Made by a program: the position numbers and the translations under genes. A DNA stretch of 64,000 bases, taken from DASSLY01 sp035689185 (lineage in GTDB: Bacteria; Actinomycetota; Actinomycetes; Actinomycetales; Dermatophilaceae). Every line of letters starts with the position of its first letter. Within the stretch, counting starts at the first letter, position 1. The notes beneath the pieces are model-generated. The model was given only the letters and a program-made list of their open reading frames with translations. It made no database searches and was not told where the DNA came from. The DNA is taken from NCBI GenBank assembly GCA_035689185.1, contig DASSLY010000096.1, forward strand, positions 79,045 through 143,044, given 5' to 3'. Below are positions 1-8,896 of the stretch, one piece after another.

Positions 1-2
1 AG

Positions 3-1289
3 ACCGAGGACCTGCTGCTGAGCTTCATGGCACGCAGCCGCCCGGTGACCAGCCACGACGGGCAGGATGACGGGCAGCCCAGGCCCTGCGTCGTGCTCGA
101 CCCCTTCGGTCTCGCTGTCGGCCTGCCCGAGCTGGTGTGGGACCCGATCCGGGGGTGCGTGGACCCGATGGTCGCCGAGCGGCGGGCCAAGGCGTTCACC
201 GCCGGCACCGTCAAGGGCGCCGTCGCCGGTGGCCACGGCGACGACGCCGCCAGGTTCTATGCCGCCGAGGCGGCGAAGGTGATCCAGGCCTACTTCCACG
301 CGGCTGCACTGACCGGTCGCACCCTGCAAGACGTGCTGCGGTGGGTAGCCAGCCCGCACAGTGCCACCGACCCCACCGAGATTCTGCGCGAGCACCCCCA
401 CGCGGCCCGGTTCTGGCACGGGCTGTTGCACGGCGCCCTGCACGGCGACGACCGTACCGCCGGCAACACCATCACCACCGTGCAACAAGCGATGAGCCTG
501 TTCTTCCAGGAGCCGATCCGGCGTCGCTGCGTGCCGGGGCCCGACCGGCCGGCCACGGACATCGCCGACGTCATCCGCCGTCGCGGCACCATCTACCTGC
601 TGGGACGAGAGGACCCGTACGCCAGCGCCTCCCCGCTGATGACCGCCGTCGCCGAGCACGTCCTGGACACCGCCCTCGCGCAAGCACAGCAGTCGCGGTG
701 GGGTCGGCTCTGCCCGCCCATGTTGGCGTGCCTGGACGAACTGCCCTCGACCGCACCGCTGCCGACGCTGCGCACCCGGATGGCGAACGAACGCGCCCTC
801 GGGATCTCCTTCATCTGGGCAGCGCAGACCCGCCCCCAGCTGTCCGCAATCCTCGGGGACCAAGAGGCCCGCACACTGCTGGGGCTGACCAACAACCTCA
901 TCCTGTTCGGCGGCTCGAAGGACGTCGCGTTCAACCAGGAGATCTCCGACCTGCTGGGACCGGTCCGGGTCGCGCGAACCAGCTGGCAGACCGGCCAGAT
1001 GGGCGGCCGGAACACCACCGGCGAGGACATCCCCATCTTGACCGGGGCCGAGGTCCGCCGGCTGCCGGAACGTCACGCCCTCGTCGTGTCCGAAAACGGG
1101 AAACCGTTGATCGCCCGGCTCACCCGCTGCATCGACGGCAGCGCCGGCAAGGCCCTGCTAGCCGAGCAAGAGCGGGCCCGGGCAAGAATCACCGCCACTC
1201 ACGCCGCCGCCGCCACTCCCGATGCCCGCGCGGCCTCCGCGCTTGTCGAGGCTCGAAGTCGAGGGTTGTCCGACGACGCCGCGACCTGA
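3..1289 (+). CDS. TraG/VirD4-like type IV coupling protein (5' partial)
   Basis: The reading frame is open from the first base, so the N-terminus with the Walker A loop lies outside the window. The visible part matches actinobacterial TraG/TraD coupling ATPases: an RSRPVT segment, then VVLDPFG and WDPIRGC, which follow the P-loop in this family; a Walker B-like CLDELP near visible residue 245; and the C-terminal TraM-recognition-type half with GGSKD and ending in a Cys-Ile-Asp-Gly motif. The family docks relaxase-bound DNA at the inner membrane and feeds it to the conjugation channel. Next gene follows after 11 bases. An internal ATG at 27 exists but would remove conserved sequence, so I treat the gene as truncated by the window edge rather than as starting there. 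Confidence 0.88.
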   Translation, partial: TEDLLLSFMARSRPVTSHDGQDDGQPRPCVVLDPFGLAVGLPELVWDPIRGCVDPMVAERRAKAFTAGTVKGAVAGGHGDDAARFYAAEAAKVIQAYFHAAALTGRTLQDVLRWVASPHSATDPTEILREHPHAARFWHGLLHGALHGDDRTAGNTITTVQQAMSLFFQEPIRRRCVPGPDRPATDIADVIRRRGTIYLLGREDPYASASPLMTAVAEHVLDTALAQAQQSRWGRLCPPMLACLDELPSTAPLPTLRTRMANERALGISFIWAAQTRPQLSAILGDQEARTLLGLTNNLILFGGSKDVAFNQEISDLLGPVRVARTSWQTGQMGGRNTTGEDIPILTGAEVRRLPERHALVVSENGKPLIARLTRCIDGSAGKALLAEQERARARITATHAAAATPDARAASALVEARSRGLSDDAAT

Positions 1290-1300
1290 CGGAGGTGAGC

Positions 1301-1969
1301 GTGGACCCCAACACCACGGATCGACGCGGACCGGACCAAGCGATGGTCAACCAGTTCCCGATGCCAGGTCGGCGGCTGGAGCAGGCATACCGAGAGCTGG
1401 CGATAGTCCTGGACGGCACGGATGAACAGAAGCAGGCGCTGGGAGACCCGTGGCTGCTGCCACGACCTTGGGACCCCGACACACTGACCCATGCCCCGCT
1501 GCGGCGCGAGCTCTGGGACTGGCTCGAAGCCTTCACCATTTGGCTGAACGTCGACTACGTGTGGGACGTGTCCGGGATGATCCCCGCCTGCTGGCCCGAC
1601 CACCCACACCTGGTACGTGAGCTTGCCGTTCTCGCCGATCAGCGTCGACGGGCCGCGCGAGAGTTCAGCAGCGACACCATTGAGGAGTGGCACCGGTATG
1701 CCCTGCCTGCGTTCCTGGAGCGGATGCGCGCCAGGATCAAGGACCGCTGCGACGACGGGCACCAGCAGTGGCCGGCCAAGGGCCGCCACAATCGCCACAC
1801 CGGACCGGCCGCTCGACAAGAGCGTCAGCGAACCTTCACCCAAGACGCCGCCGCGGTGGGCCACCGCACAGAGCCCCCAGGGCCGGCGCGGCCCGCTCTC
1901 AGGCTGCACGTCGTCGACGGGGTTCTGGTCGACTCCGCAACTGGTGAGGTCCTCAACTCACCGGGCTAG
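1301..1969 (+). CDS. DUF4913-like conjugative-element protein
   Basis: A 222-residue protein starting at GTG 1301 behind GGAGG at 1291-1295; a GTG at 1295 is in frame but overlaps that site. Residues about 65-135 resemble DUF4913, a domain of unknown function common beside actinobacterial coupling proteins: WDWLEAFTIWLNVDY followed by CWPDHPHLVRELAVLADQR. The C-terminal third is basic and low complexity. It lies 11 bases after the coupling-protein gene, so co-transcription is likely. Family assignment is from motif memory; no enzymatic residues are apparent. Confidence 0.75.
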   Translation: MDPNTTDRRGPDQAMVNQFPMPGRRLEQAYRELAIVLDGTDEQKQALGDPWLLPRPWDPDTLTHAPLRRELWDWLEAFTIWLNVDYVWDVSGMIPACWPDHPHLVRELAVLADQRRRAAREFSSDTIEEWHRYALPAFLERMRARIKDRCDDGHQQWPAKGRHNRHTGPAARQERQRTFTQDAAAVGHRTEPPGPARPALRLHVVDGVLVDSATGEVLNSPG

Positions 1970-2043
1970 CTCTGTTCCGCCGAGGGTGAGACCCACCGGC
2001 GTGCTGCGGCAGCCCCCTTGGTGTACCAGAGCAGAATCGGTGC

Positions 2044-2919
2044 GTGCTGACGCGGCGGGAGATGGCTCGGGAGTTGCGGGTACCCGCCCACTGGGTGGCA
2101 CCGCTGCTGGCGGCCGGTGCGTCGCCACGACCGGATGGGCAGCTCGACGGCCTTGACGCCTGGTCCCCGGACAGCGTGGCCGCGTGGGTCGAGGTCAGGG
2201 ACCGACGGTGGGCCAGGACCCCACTAACCGGCCGAGACCTGCGCCTGGTCGCGCTGGGCTTACAGCGGACCCCGATAGCCACGGTGGCACGATGCTGCCA
2301 ACTGACGGCACCAACCACGTTGGCTCGGCAGCTGCGTGCCGCTGTGCGGCTGGTCTCCGGGGTGAGTCCGTTCACCGTGTTGGGGTGGCAGCAACTGCGG
2401 GTGGAGGGGCTGTCCGATCAACAGATCGCCGCGGCCACGGACTCCGGGGTCAGCATCATCCGCCTCGCCCTGGACGGGCTACCGCCCACCACCGGCCCAA
2501 AGCGGCCCGTCATCGACTGGGGAATCGTCGAGCAGGCGTGGCGGGACGGGTTACCGCTGGACGACGTCGCTGCCGCCGTGGGGGTCGCCCGGGCGCAGCT
2601 GCTGGCATGGCTGCGCCGGCGCAGTCGCCCACTGCAACCGCCGCGGCTGAACGTTCCCCAGGCGGCGGCTTACCTCGGGTGGAGCCGCGGCAACACCGAT
2701 GCCCGGGCACGCCGCGGCACCATGCCCGAACCCGACGGCCACGACCGCGGCCACAAGTGGTGGTGGGCGAACACCCTGGACGCATTCGCAGCCCCACTCA
2801 CGCCATGCCCGGCGTGCGGGGCCCGGGTGCGAATGCCCAAGCAGCACCAGCGCGCCCACCAAGGCCCGAAACCGGGGGCAGGTGCGGAGCCCATCGAGCC
2901 TCGTCCAGGCAGACCTTGA
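2044..2919 (+). CDS. HTH protein with C-terminal C2H2-like zinc motif
   Basis: A 291-residue protein starting at GTG 2044. It contains several helix-turn-helix-like stretches (LTRREMARELRVP at the N-terminus, SDQQIAAATDSGVSIIRLAL mid-protein, PLDDVAAAVGVARAQLLAWL near residue 180, and NVPQAAAYLGWSRGNTDAR near residue 205). The end carries CPACGARVRMPKQHQRAH, i.e. C-x2-C-x9-H-x3-H, a plausible zinc finger. This suggests a DNA-binding accessory protein of the conjugative element. No specific family is recognised. It follows the DUF4913-like gene by 74 bases on the same strand. Confidence 0.75.
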   Translation: MLTRREMARELRVPAHWVAPLLAAGASPRPDGQLDGLDAWSPDSVAAWVEVRDRRWARTPLTGRDLRLVALGLQRTPIATVARCCQLTAPTTLARQLRAAVRLVSGVSPFTVLGWQQLRVEGLSDQQIAAATDSGVSIIRLALDGLPPTTGPKRPVIDWGIVEQAWRDGLPLDDVAAAVGVARAQLLAWLRRRSRPLQPPRLNVPQAAAYLGWSRGNTDARARRGTMPEPDGHDRGHKWWWANTLDAFAAPLTPCPACGARVRMPKQHQRAHQGPKPGAGAEPIEPRPGRP

Positions 2920-3281
2920 CGATGGCTCCGTCACTGCTCCCGATGCGACAAGCGGCGTGGCTCGGGTCACCCAGTGGCGCGCGGATGGGGCCGCGCGCCC
3001 CAACCCGGCAGGGCGTGAGCCGTCTTGAGATGGAGGCCATCGTGGCAGCCTTCGCGGCGAAGTGACGCCTTCCTCGGGCGGAAATGCGGCTGTCGACGGT
3101 CTCGGGGTCAGGATGGGCTCGGGACGCGGATCCTCAGAACGAACCGGGCGAGGAACTTGTCGAGGGCGTGCTGGGACGGCCACGAGACACCCAGACGAAA
3201 GGGCACCTCGTCGATACCACTCGCGCGATCTGGTAACCCTCCGGAGCGGCAACTGTCAGCGGCTCGTGCAAGCCTGGATGG
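2920..3281. other. Intergenic stretch, no gene recognised
   Basis: About 360 bases of GC-rich sequence with only short out-of-context frames on both strands. I see no transposase, RNA or strong repeat. It presumably contains the promoter of the frameshifted gene downstream. Confidence 0.4.
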
Positions 3282-4312
3282 GTGATCGAGCGATCAATCA
3301 ACTTCGAGCGACCCCGCCGCCTGCGATGCCGATCATGCCGCCACAAATGGCTCGTCACGGCGGAATGGCTCGACCGCTTCAACCAGGCCCTCGTGGCCTG
3401 CCCCGTCTGCAACACCGACTGCCGCGGCGAAGATCGCCCCGACTTCTGCGCGGATCCGGAAGATCCGGTGCACAACGACTCCGCGGTCCGCGGCTTCCAC
3501 TGGTATCACTCATCGACGCACGAGAACTGGCCAGACAGCAACTTCGATCCGGCCGCACGCTTGACCGCGGACACGAACCGGCGCATGGAAGCGATGGGCT
3601 CTGGCGTCGGTGCCGTCGAAAGATGGGCGGAGCGACAGAAGGCCAAGGCACTTCACGTCGGCACCTACGAGGCGGCGATCGAGAACATGTTCAGGCGCAT
3701 GGAAACCAAGGTGGTTCTGCTGACCAGTTCCACCTCTACCGCATTCAACTCGACCCCAACTGCGTCATCGAGCCAGGAGTGCACCAGGAGCCCACGGATT
3801 GGGTCGGCGACGCCTACTTGGCCGAAGTGTGCGCTCCCGGGACGAGCGTGCTCCGCTATGTGAACGTCCACGAGGATCAGTCGAGCGTGTCCCTTGCCAT
3901 TGGGCCAGGCGCGGTCCACGCCGTCCAGAGGATTCCGCTCCCACTTACTGTCGATGAGTCAGATCCGTGGGTCTTCAACGCCACTCAACGCCTGCTCGCC
4001 GCCGCTTCCAAGCCGTCACCAGAGCCGAAATCGGAACTCCAGCGGCGGATGCGCCGGGAGACCTCCGCGCTCTCCTCAGAGGTGCGCAGGCTCGAGTCAG
4101 AGATCGCGGCGAGGCTGCCGTCGACGTTGAGGGAGAGGTTCAGCGCCGGATTCGACGAGGGAGCCTTCGAGGCAGCCCCCGGTGCGTTCCCCATGAAGCT
4201 TGTTGGCATGGCGCGGCTTGTGACGAACGCGCGGGCCGCACTCGATGCGCTCGACGCCCAGCCGTGGCACGTACTCCAACTCATCGGAGGCGATGCCGAT
4301 CTCCCCGGGTAG
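3282..4312 (+). pseudogene. Frameshifted zinc-ribbon / coiled-coil protein
   Basis: Two frames join to make one plausible protein. The first starts at GTG 3282 and opens with a four-cysteine zinc ribbon (LRCRSCRHKW ... CPVCNTDC), then a body ending near METKV at about 3705. The second continues from about 3720 with DQFHLYRIQLDPNCVIEPG and runs to 4312. It includes VGDAYLAEV and a helical, probably coiled-coil stretch (RRMRRETSALSSEVRRLE). The switch is one base backwards (or two forwards) around 3705-3722. No slippery heptamer is obvious, so a disabling mutation or a sequence error is more likely than programmed frameshifting. Function unknown. Confidence 0.6.
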
Positions 4313-4431
4313 CTCGAACTAGCCCGCGCTGGGCGCTTCGCGGCGGTGTGACGCGACTGGTCTGGCTGTGGCCGTGGTCGACCGAGAGGCGCTCGTTCTG
4401 TGTTTGGGTTGTGAGTGGCCAACCCAGCCGC

Positions 4432-5430
4432 CTAGCGGCACCCGCTGCATAACCCGTCTTCAAGCTCGGGGGCCAAGCAGAAGCATCTGCTGCACGTCCC
4501 TTGCGCGTTGTCTCGGCGTTGGCAGTCACAGTCACCGCACCGTGGACAGAACTGGTGACCGCACCTGTTACACGGCCAGCCGGTTGCCGTGCCGGCGAAG
4601 CCGCAGCGGCAGAGCTTGCCGAGTCGAGGTGCCGCGGACTTCTGTGGTAAGGCCTGACCCCCGTGGAACTTGTCCACCCCCCACAGGTCTGAAGTACTGA
4701 ACACAGCGTAGATCCGCTTCTCGGTGGCTGCCGCGCTCACGTAGAAGTCCTGGCGGCGTTCCCACTCGTCAGTCCAGTGGGTCTTCCTCGTCATCGTGTT
4801 GCCAGGCTTGAGGGAGAGCAGCGGATGGTTGGGGCGCACGTCCCCGTGCTTCCAGGGGTACACCTTCAGTGAGTCGCCGCGAAGAGCAGAGTGGATGACG
4901 CGCGAGTTTGCACGGTCGATGATGACGACCGCTCCGGAAGAGAGTTTGGTTGACAAGGCAATGGCGCAGGCCGGGCCGCTCGCGGCCGACTGCGCGACGA
5001 GCTTTTTAAGGTCTTCGCCGGTGATCGGGCCGGTGCCCACGAGGTCGTCGAGCATGCCTTTGGGTACGACCAGGTCTGCTGCGATCTCCTCGCAGAGGCG
5101 CTCGACTTCGGAGTCCGGGTCGTCACGGTCGGCGAGCCAGTTGAGGGCGTCGTCGTCGCGTTCGACCAGAATGTGTCCGACCTCGTGAAGGAGGGTGAAG
5201 TTCTCCTTTTTCGAGCCTGGGGTCGGCGAGTACATGACGGTGTTGTGCTTGGCGAAGGACAGTCCGTCGCATAAGCCTCCCGCGCCTCGCTGGGAGGTGA
5301 GCGCCGGTTCGGCAACCACGGTGTAGCCGAGGCTCTCGATGCCGGTGATGGGGTGGCTGGCAATGGCGGCACGTTGCGCCGGCTCGAGGGCCTCGACGAG
5401 GCGACGTGCGTGGTCGCGGCGGGTGCTCAC
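4432..5430 (-). CDS. ImmA/IrrE-type metallopeptidase with C-terminal zinc ribbons
   Basis: A 332-residue protein. Residues 79-83 are HEVGH, the HExxH zinc site of ImmA/IrrE (DUF955) peptidases, in context FTLLHEVGHIL; a downstream EEIAADLVVP helix supplies the third ligand as in the family. These proteases cut XRE-type repressors. The C-terminus (about 265-332) is unusual: it is packed with CxxC pairs (CNRCG, CPRCG, CSRC, CSGC), predicting two or more zinc ribbons that could sense or bind nucleic acid or a partner. The start is GTG 5430, whose GTGA overlaps the stop of the XRE gene by four bases. It is the last gene of the eleven-gene minus-strand cluster, and its natural substrate is probably the adjacent repressor. 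Confidence 0.9.
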   Translation of the reverse strand: MSTRRDHARRLVEALEPAQRAAIASHPITGIESLGYTVVAEPALTSQRGAGGLCDGLSFAKHNTVMYSPTPGSKKENFTLLHEVGHILVERDDDALNWLADRDDPDSEVERLCEEIAADLVVPKGMLDDLVGTGPITGEDLKKLVAQSAASGPACAIALSTKLSSGAVVIIDRANSRVIHSALRGDSLKVYPWKHGDVRPNHPLLSLKPGNTMTRKTHWTDEWERRQDFYVSAAATEKRIYAVFSTSDLWGVDKFHGGQALPQKSAAPRLGKLCRCGFAGTATGWPCNRCGHQFCPRCGDCDCQRRDNAQGTCSRCFCLAPELEDGLCSGCR

Positions 5431-6128
5431 GCCGGGTCCTCGAAATCGGGCAGGTTCTTGAAGTGCTGAAGGATCGCCAGGAGTGTTTGGGGTGTCGCGG
5501 TTGTGGCGTTGCGTCTGCCGGCGGTGGCAAGTAGTCGCTTGGAATGTTCAGCGAGTCGTTCGACGGGGACGTTACTTTCCCGGGACCATTGGTCGAGGAA
5601 CGCGGCGATGATCTCGTCGTCGAAGAGGACGTCGAGGGTCTGGGCTCGCTGTGTGTTGGTCGTCAAGATCGAGTCAGCGTCGACGTTGAGGACTTCGGCG
5701 ACTGCGTTGATGGTTGCTGGTGGTGGACTGAGCTTGTTGCGTTCCCATGAGAAGACAGTGTTCGTGGTGACGTCCCAGCCTCGTTGGTTCAGGCCCTGTG
5801 CGAGGTCGCCGACAGTGAGGCCTGCTGACTTTCGTATGGCGGCGAGCTGGCGGCCGTTTATTAGAACTGCTGGGTCTTCCACGAGACCCAGCATCTGAGC
5901 GATCGGGTCATCGACTCGCACTGGTGCCGCGCCGGTTTGGTCCGTCTCGGCGTCGAGCTCGGCAAGTGCTTCTGGAAGTCCAGGTGCCCACTCAGCGATA
6001 GCGGCGATCAAGTCACGTTCGTCGTCGGTAAGGTCGGCGGACGTCGGGTGACCGGCCACTATGTCGAGCAGTGCTTCGACGAACGGGTCCGTCGCGGGCG
6101 ACGTCCTCTCGCTGATCGGGTCATTCAT
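5427..6128 (-). CDS. XRE-family HTH regulator
   Basis: A 233-residue protein starting at ATG 6128 with an AGGAGGTG site seven bases upstream. After an acidic 95-residue N-terminal region comes an XRE helix-turn-helix (about residues 97-155: RQLAAIRKSAGLTVGDLAQG, then VFSWERNKLSPPP). The remaining C-terminal part is helical. It overlaps the sigma-factor gene by eight bases upstream and the ImmA/IrrE gene by four downstream. That pairing is the classic repressor/protease arrangement of ImmR-ImmA and DdrO-IrrE, in which the protease destroys the repressor after a stress signal. I infer it autoregulates the cluster. Confidence 0.88.
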   Translation of the reverse strand: MNDPISERTSPATDPFVEALLDIVAGHPTSADLTDDERDLIAAIAEWAPGLPEALAELDAETDQTGAAPVRVDDPIAQMLGLVEDPAVLINGRQLAAIRKSAGLTVGDLAQGLNQRGWDVTTNTVFSWERNKLSPPPATINAVAEVLNVDADSILTTNTQRAQTLDVLFDDEIIAAFLDQWSRESNVPVERLAEHSKRLLATAGRRNATTATPQTLLAILQHFKNLPDFEDPA

Positions 6129-6696
6129 CCTTCGTCACCTCCTCATGACACTTCTTGATGATGGTCTTGAGCTGGTCGCCGACCGCCTGACCGGTGATGC
6201 CGAGCTCCTCGCCGATCTGCTTGTTCGTGTCTCCGTTCAGTACGTGCCGCACGATCATGACCTGCCGTTCGGTCAGCTTCTCGACAGCGGTGTTCAGTTT
6301 CTCTTGTCGTCGACGCGCGAGGTCCTCGGCCGCGAAGTAGTCCCCAAGCGGGTCGTGGTCGATGACGCGAGGTTCCTCGGCATCACCGGGAGGGAACCGC
6401 TCCCGGATCTTCTTCTCACTACGCACCAGGTCGACGCACCGGTTCAGCATCGCCCTGCGGAGGTAGCTGCGCCAGCCCTCTCCCCGGTCGGTGAGCTTCT
6501 GCTTCTCGACCAGCTCGAGAAGGTGGGCGAACAACAGGCCGATCGCCTCGTCGGCCAGGTCGGGCCGCTTGCCGTCGAAGAATCGGTTCGCAACCTTGCG
6601 CAGCCACTCGTGGTGCTGCCGGTACTGGGCGCCGACATCGGACGGGGTGCAGACGCGCGCATCCCCATCCGGGTCGCCGGCCAGCGCATCGGTCAC
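6121..6696 (-). CDS. ECF-like sigma-70 family factor
   Basis: A 191-residue protein starting at GTG 6696 (GTGA overlap with the E1 stop). Region 2-like sequence is at about 25-90 (WLRKVANRFF, LADEAIGLLFAHLLELV, WRSYLRRAMLNRCVDLVRS). Region 4 with a helix-turn-helix is at 135-185 (LTERQVMIVRHVLNGDTNKQ, then IGEELGITGQAVGDQL). It is placed between a ubiquitin-like conjugation operon and an XRE/IrrE pair, so it may direct RNA polymerase to this element's own promoters. No anti-sigma gene is adjacent, and the XRE protein may fill that role transcriptionally. Sigma family is clear; the target promoters are unknown. Confidence 0.85.
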   Translation of the reverse strand: MTDALAGDPDGDARVCTPSDVGAQYRQHHEWLRKVANRFFDGKRPDLADEAIGLLFAHLLELVEKQKLTDRGEGWRSYLRRAMLNRCVDLVRSEKKIRERFPPGDAEEPRVIDHDPLGDYFAAEDLARRRQEKLNTAVEKLTERQVMIVRHVLNGDTNKQIGEELGITGQAVGDQLKTIIKKCHEEVTKDE

Positions 6697-8387
6697 TCTT
6701 CAAGTATCGGCGATGCGCCCGACAGGACGGGTGAGTTTTCGGCGCGATCGGCAGAGGAATCCGCCGCATGTCCCACCTCGGTCGCCGGGAGGTCGCTGTA
6801 CATCGTCCGGTACCAGCGTCGGCGTACTCCGGAGTGGCAGATGCACGTGCCGGTGGCGTCCGCGTGCGGCCGGCGCACGATCCCGGCCGGCAGGCCGGCG
6901 ACGTCGAGGTCGACCCGCCGGTCAACGGTGGGGAGGCCGAGCATGTGCTTCACCAGCTCGGCGGCGATCAGGGTACCGGCGAACCAGGACACCTGTGGCG
7001 ACGCAACCGCGATGACGTGGCTGTCACCGTTCGCCGCGTCGGCACCGGCGTCGCTGCCCTGGGGACGCATCTCGGCCTCGGCGTACGCCTGACGGATCAA
7101 ATCGCTGAGCGGGGCGCCGACCAGAGCATCACGTCGCTGCGCGGGCACCCGGCCAGCAGCGATCGCCATGTCAACGTCGGAGGCCTCCAGGACGGCTCCG
7201 TCCTGGAGCAGAGCGAGCACTCGCGGGATCGGGATGCCGGTGACCTGTGAGTACACGCCGGCTTGGGTGAGTGGCGGGTCAGCACTGACGAAGTCGCAGA
7301 ACGGGCAGGCGAACCCGTCGGCGAACCGCTCCCACTGCACGTGGAGTTCAGTGCCCGACACCCCGGCAGACAAGGTCGCCTCGCTGAGCACGTCGGCGAC
7401 GTCAAGCCGCCCGTTGAGAGTGTCGACGCTCGAGATCACGACGCCGTGCCAGCCGGGTTCCTGCTTGGTGGTGTTCCAGGTGGCGACGTCGGTGTCGTGA
7501 GCCTCGGCGGTCAGCCCGAGCTGCTGGAGGCGCTTGACCATCTCTGTGGACTTCTTGCCGGTCTCGCCTCCCAGCAGGGCCGGGTAACGGTACGGGTTCC
7601 GGTCGGGGTCGAAGACGTCCTTGTCGACCGCGGTCACCTCCAGTGCTGCGGCCAACGCCGCCGCAACCGCCGACCCGTTCAGCATCGGCGAGCATGCCGT
7701 TGCGAGCAGGGCCACCGCGCTTGTGCCGACCGATCCGACGCCGAGGAACCCGGTCCGCGCGACCTCGAACCCGGGCGCCGGGTCCGTGACCGGGAGGTCG
7801 GTGTTGTCGACCAGGCGCAGACGGTGGTCGACCAGGTTGGTTTCGACCGCCCCAGTCACCTCCACGCCCGGAAAGCCCAGGTCGGCGAGGACCTTGATGA
7901 GGACCTGACTGACCGCCAGGCACCCTGCGGCATGAAGCCCGAGGCCGTGGATGGTGCCGGTCTCCATGACGACGGGGTGGTCGGCGAGCACGACGTTCCA
8001 GTCGCCGCCACCGACGTGGACATCGCAGATGGGTTCGGCGATGCCGAAACCGACCGAGATCTGTCGGGTGGCGGGCAGATCGGTGACCGGGCGCACCGGC
8101 GTCAGCCTATGGAGCAGGTCAGCCCACGATGCCGCCTGCCACCAGTTATTCGGCAGGCGACCGTTGCCGGCCGGGTCGTAGACGACGACGCGCGGCACTA
8201 GACGGGCAATCATCGTCACGAACGCCGCAACAGCGACGCGCGCAGCATCGTCGGCGTCCGCTGCCACTGCCACGGCGACTTCGGTCTGGTCGAGCCGCTG
8301 CAGAACCTGGATCGCCGGCTCCTGCGCACCGCCGACGGTCTGGCTTCCGAGGAGCCGCAGCCGCGGGTCCTCGACAGAGGAGTTCAC
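6693..8387 (-). CDS. E1-like ThiF-family adenylyltransferase
   Basis: A 564-residue protein. GTG 8387 is chosen because its GTGA overlaps the JAB stop codon; longer frames would run far into that gene. The first ~200 residues form an extra N-terminal domain, as in other prokaryotic E1 proteins. From about 210 is the Rossmann ThiF/E1 fold: GFLGVGSVG (nucleotide loop), then VDKDVFDPDRNPYRY with the acidic and Asn-Arg residues that contact ATP and the substrate tail, then GKKSTEM. Cysteine pairs at about 361 (CPFC) and 512 (CICH) probably bind a structural zinc as in MoeB/E1. The family adenylates the C-terminus of a ubiquitin-like protein and forms a thioester; which cysteine is catalytic here I cannot decide. 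Expected partners are the neighbouring Ubl, JAB and E2-like products. Confidence 0.88.
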   Translation of the reverse strand: MNSSVEDPRLRLLGSQTVGGAQEPAIQVLQRLDQTEVAVAVAADADDAARVAVAAFVTMIARLVPRVVVYDPAGNGRLPNNWWQAASWADLLHRLTPVRPVTDLPATRQISVGFGIAEPICDVHVGGGDWNVVLADHPVVMETGTIHGLGLHAAGCLAVSQVLIKVLADLGFPGVEVTGAVETNLVDHRLRLVDNTDLPVTDPAPGFEVARTGFLGVGSVGTSAVALLATACSPMLNGSAVAAALAAALEVTAVDKDVFDPDRNPYRYPALLGGETGKKSTEMVKRLQQLGLTAEAHDTDVATWNTTKQEPGWHGVVISSVDTLNGRLDVADVLSEATLSAGVSGTELHVQWERFADGFACPFCDFVSADPPLTQAGVYSQVTGIPIPRVLALLQDGAVLEASDVDMAIAAGRVPAQRRDALVGAPLSDLIRQAYAEAEMRPQGSDAGADAANGDSHVIAVASPQVSWFAGTLIAAELVKHMLGLPTVDRRVDLDVAGLPAGIVRRPHADATGTCICHSGVRRRWYRTMYSDLPATEVGHAADSSADRAENSPVLSGASPILEE

Positions 8388-8896
8388 AACGACCCCTCCG
8401 CGACGATCCAGCGGTCGCGGTGCGGTCCAGCCTCCAGCTCGCCCCAGGACCCGTCGCAGAAGTGGTAGACGGCGCACGCATCCAGGCCGCGCCGCAGGCC
8501 CAGCCCGAAGAACGGAACGACGATCGAGATGCCGCCCTCGAAGGAGATGACCGGGTTGACGTCGTCGGCGGCAGAGTGAAACGCATCACCGGGGTGGCTG
8601 TGGATGCGCGCCACGTACAGGTCGTCTAGGCCCAGCGCGAGGGCGAGGTCCATCTGACCTTCCCGGGGAACCTCGACATTGACGCTTCCGAAGGGGTCGC
8701 GGTGCGCGTTCTGCCGTGGGATGACCAGCTCGAGGCCGGTGCCCTTCTTGATCATCGCGGTGCCTTCGAGGCCGAAGGTCCCGCGGTCCTCGAAGAAGGT
8801 GCGCGCGTCCTGGAGGACCTTCGAGGTCAGCACCAGCGGTGCCCCCGGGACCGGCGGCGTCGTTGCAGGCGTGGGAGAGGGGTGGTGGTTACGCAT
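8384..8896 (-). CDS. JAB/MPN-type (Mov34) isopeptidase
   Basis: A 170-residue protein starting at ATG 8896. Residues about 94-110 read ARIHSHPGDAFHSAADD: the HxHP...S...D core of the JAMM metalloprotease motif. A glutamate in GLEGTAM near residue 44 is the likely general base. JAB proteases process ubiquitin-like precursors or remove them from targets. The gene overlaps the upstream metal-binding gene by eight bases and the E1 gene by four, so it is translated with them. The C-terminus is Trp/Gly rich with no extra domain. Confidence 0.88.
   Translation of the reverse strand: MRNHHPSPTPATTPPVPGAPLVLTSKVLQDARTFFEDRGTFGLEGTAMIKKGTGLELVIPRQNAHRDPFGSVNVEVPREGQMDLALALGLDDLYVARIHSHPGDAFHSAADDVNPVISFEGGISIVVPFFGLGLRRGLDACAVYHFCDGSWGELEAGPHRDRWIVAEGSL

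Noticed and set aside
137..1300. Long frame overlapping the coupling-protein gene in another frame
   Set aside because: Arg/Pro/Gly-rich shadow of the real gene; only its part after 1301 is a gene (DUF4913-like).
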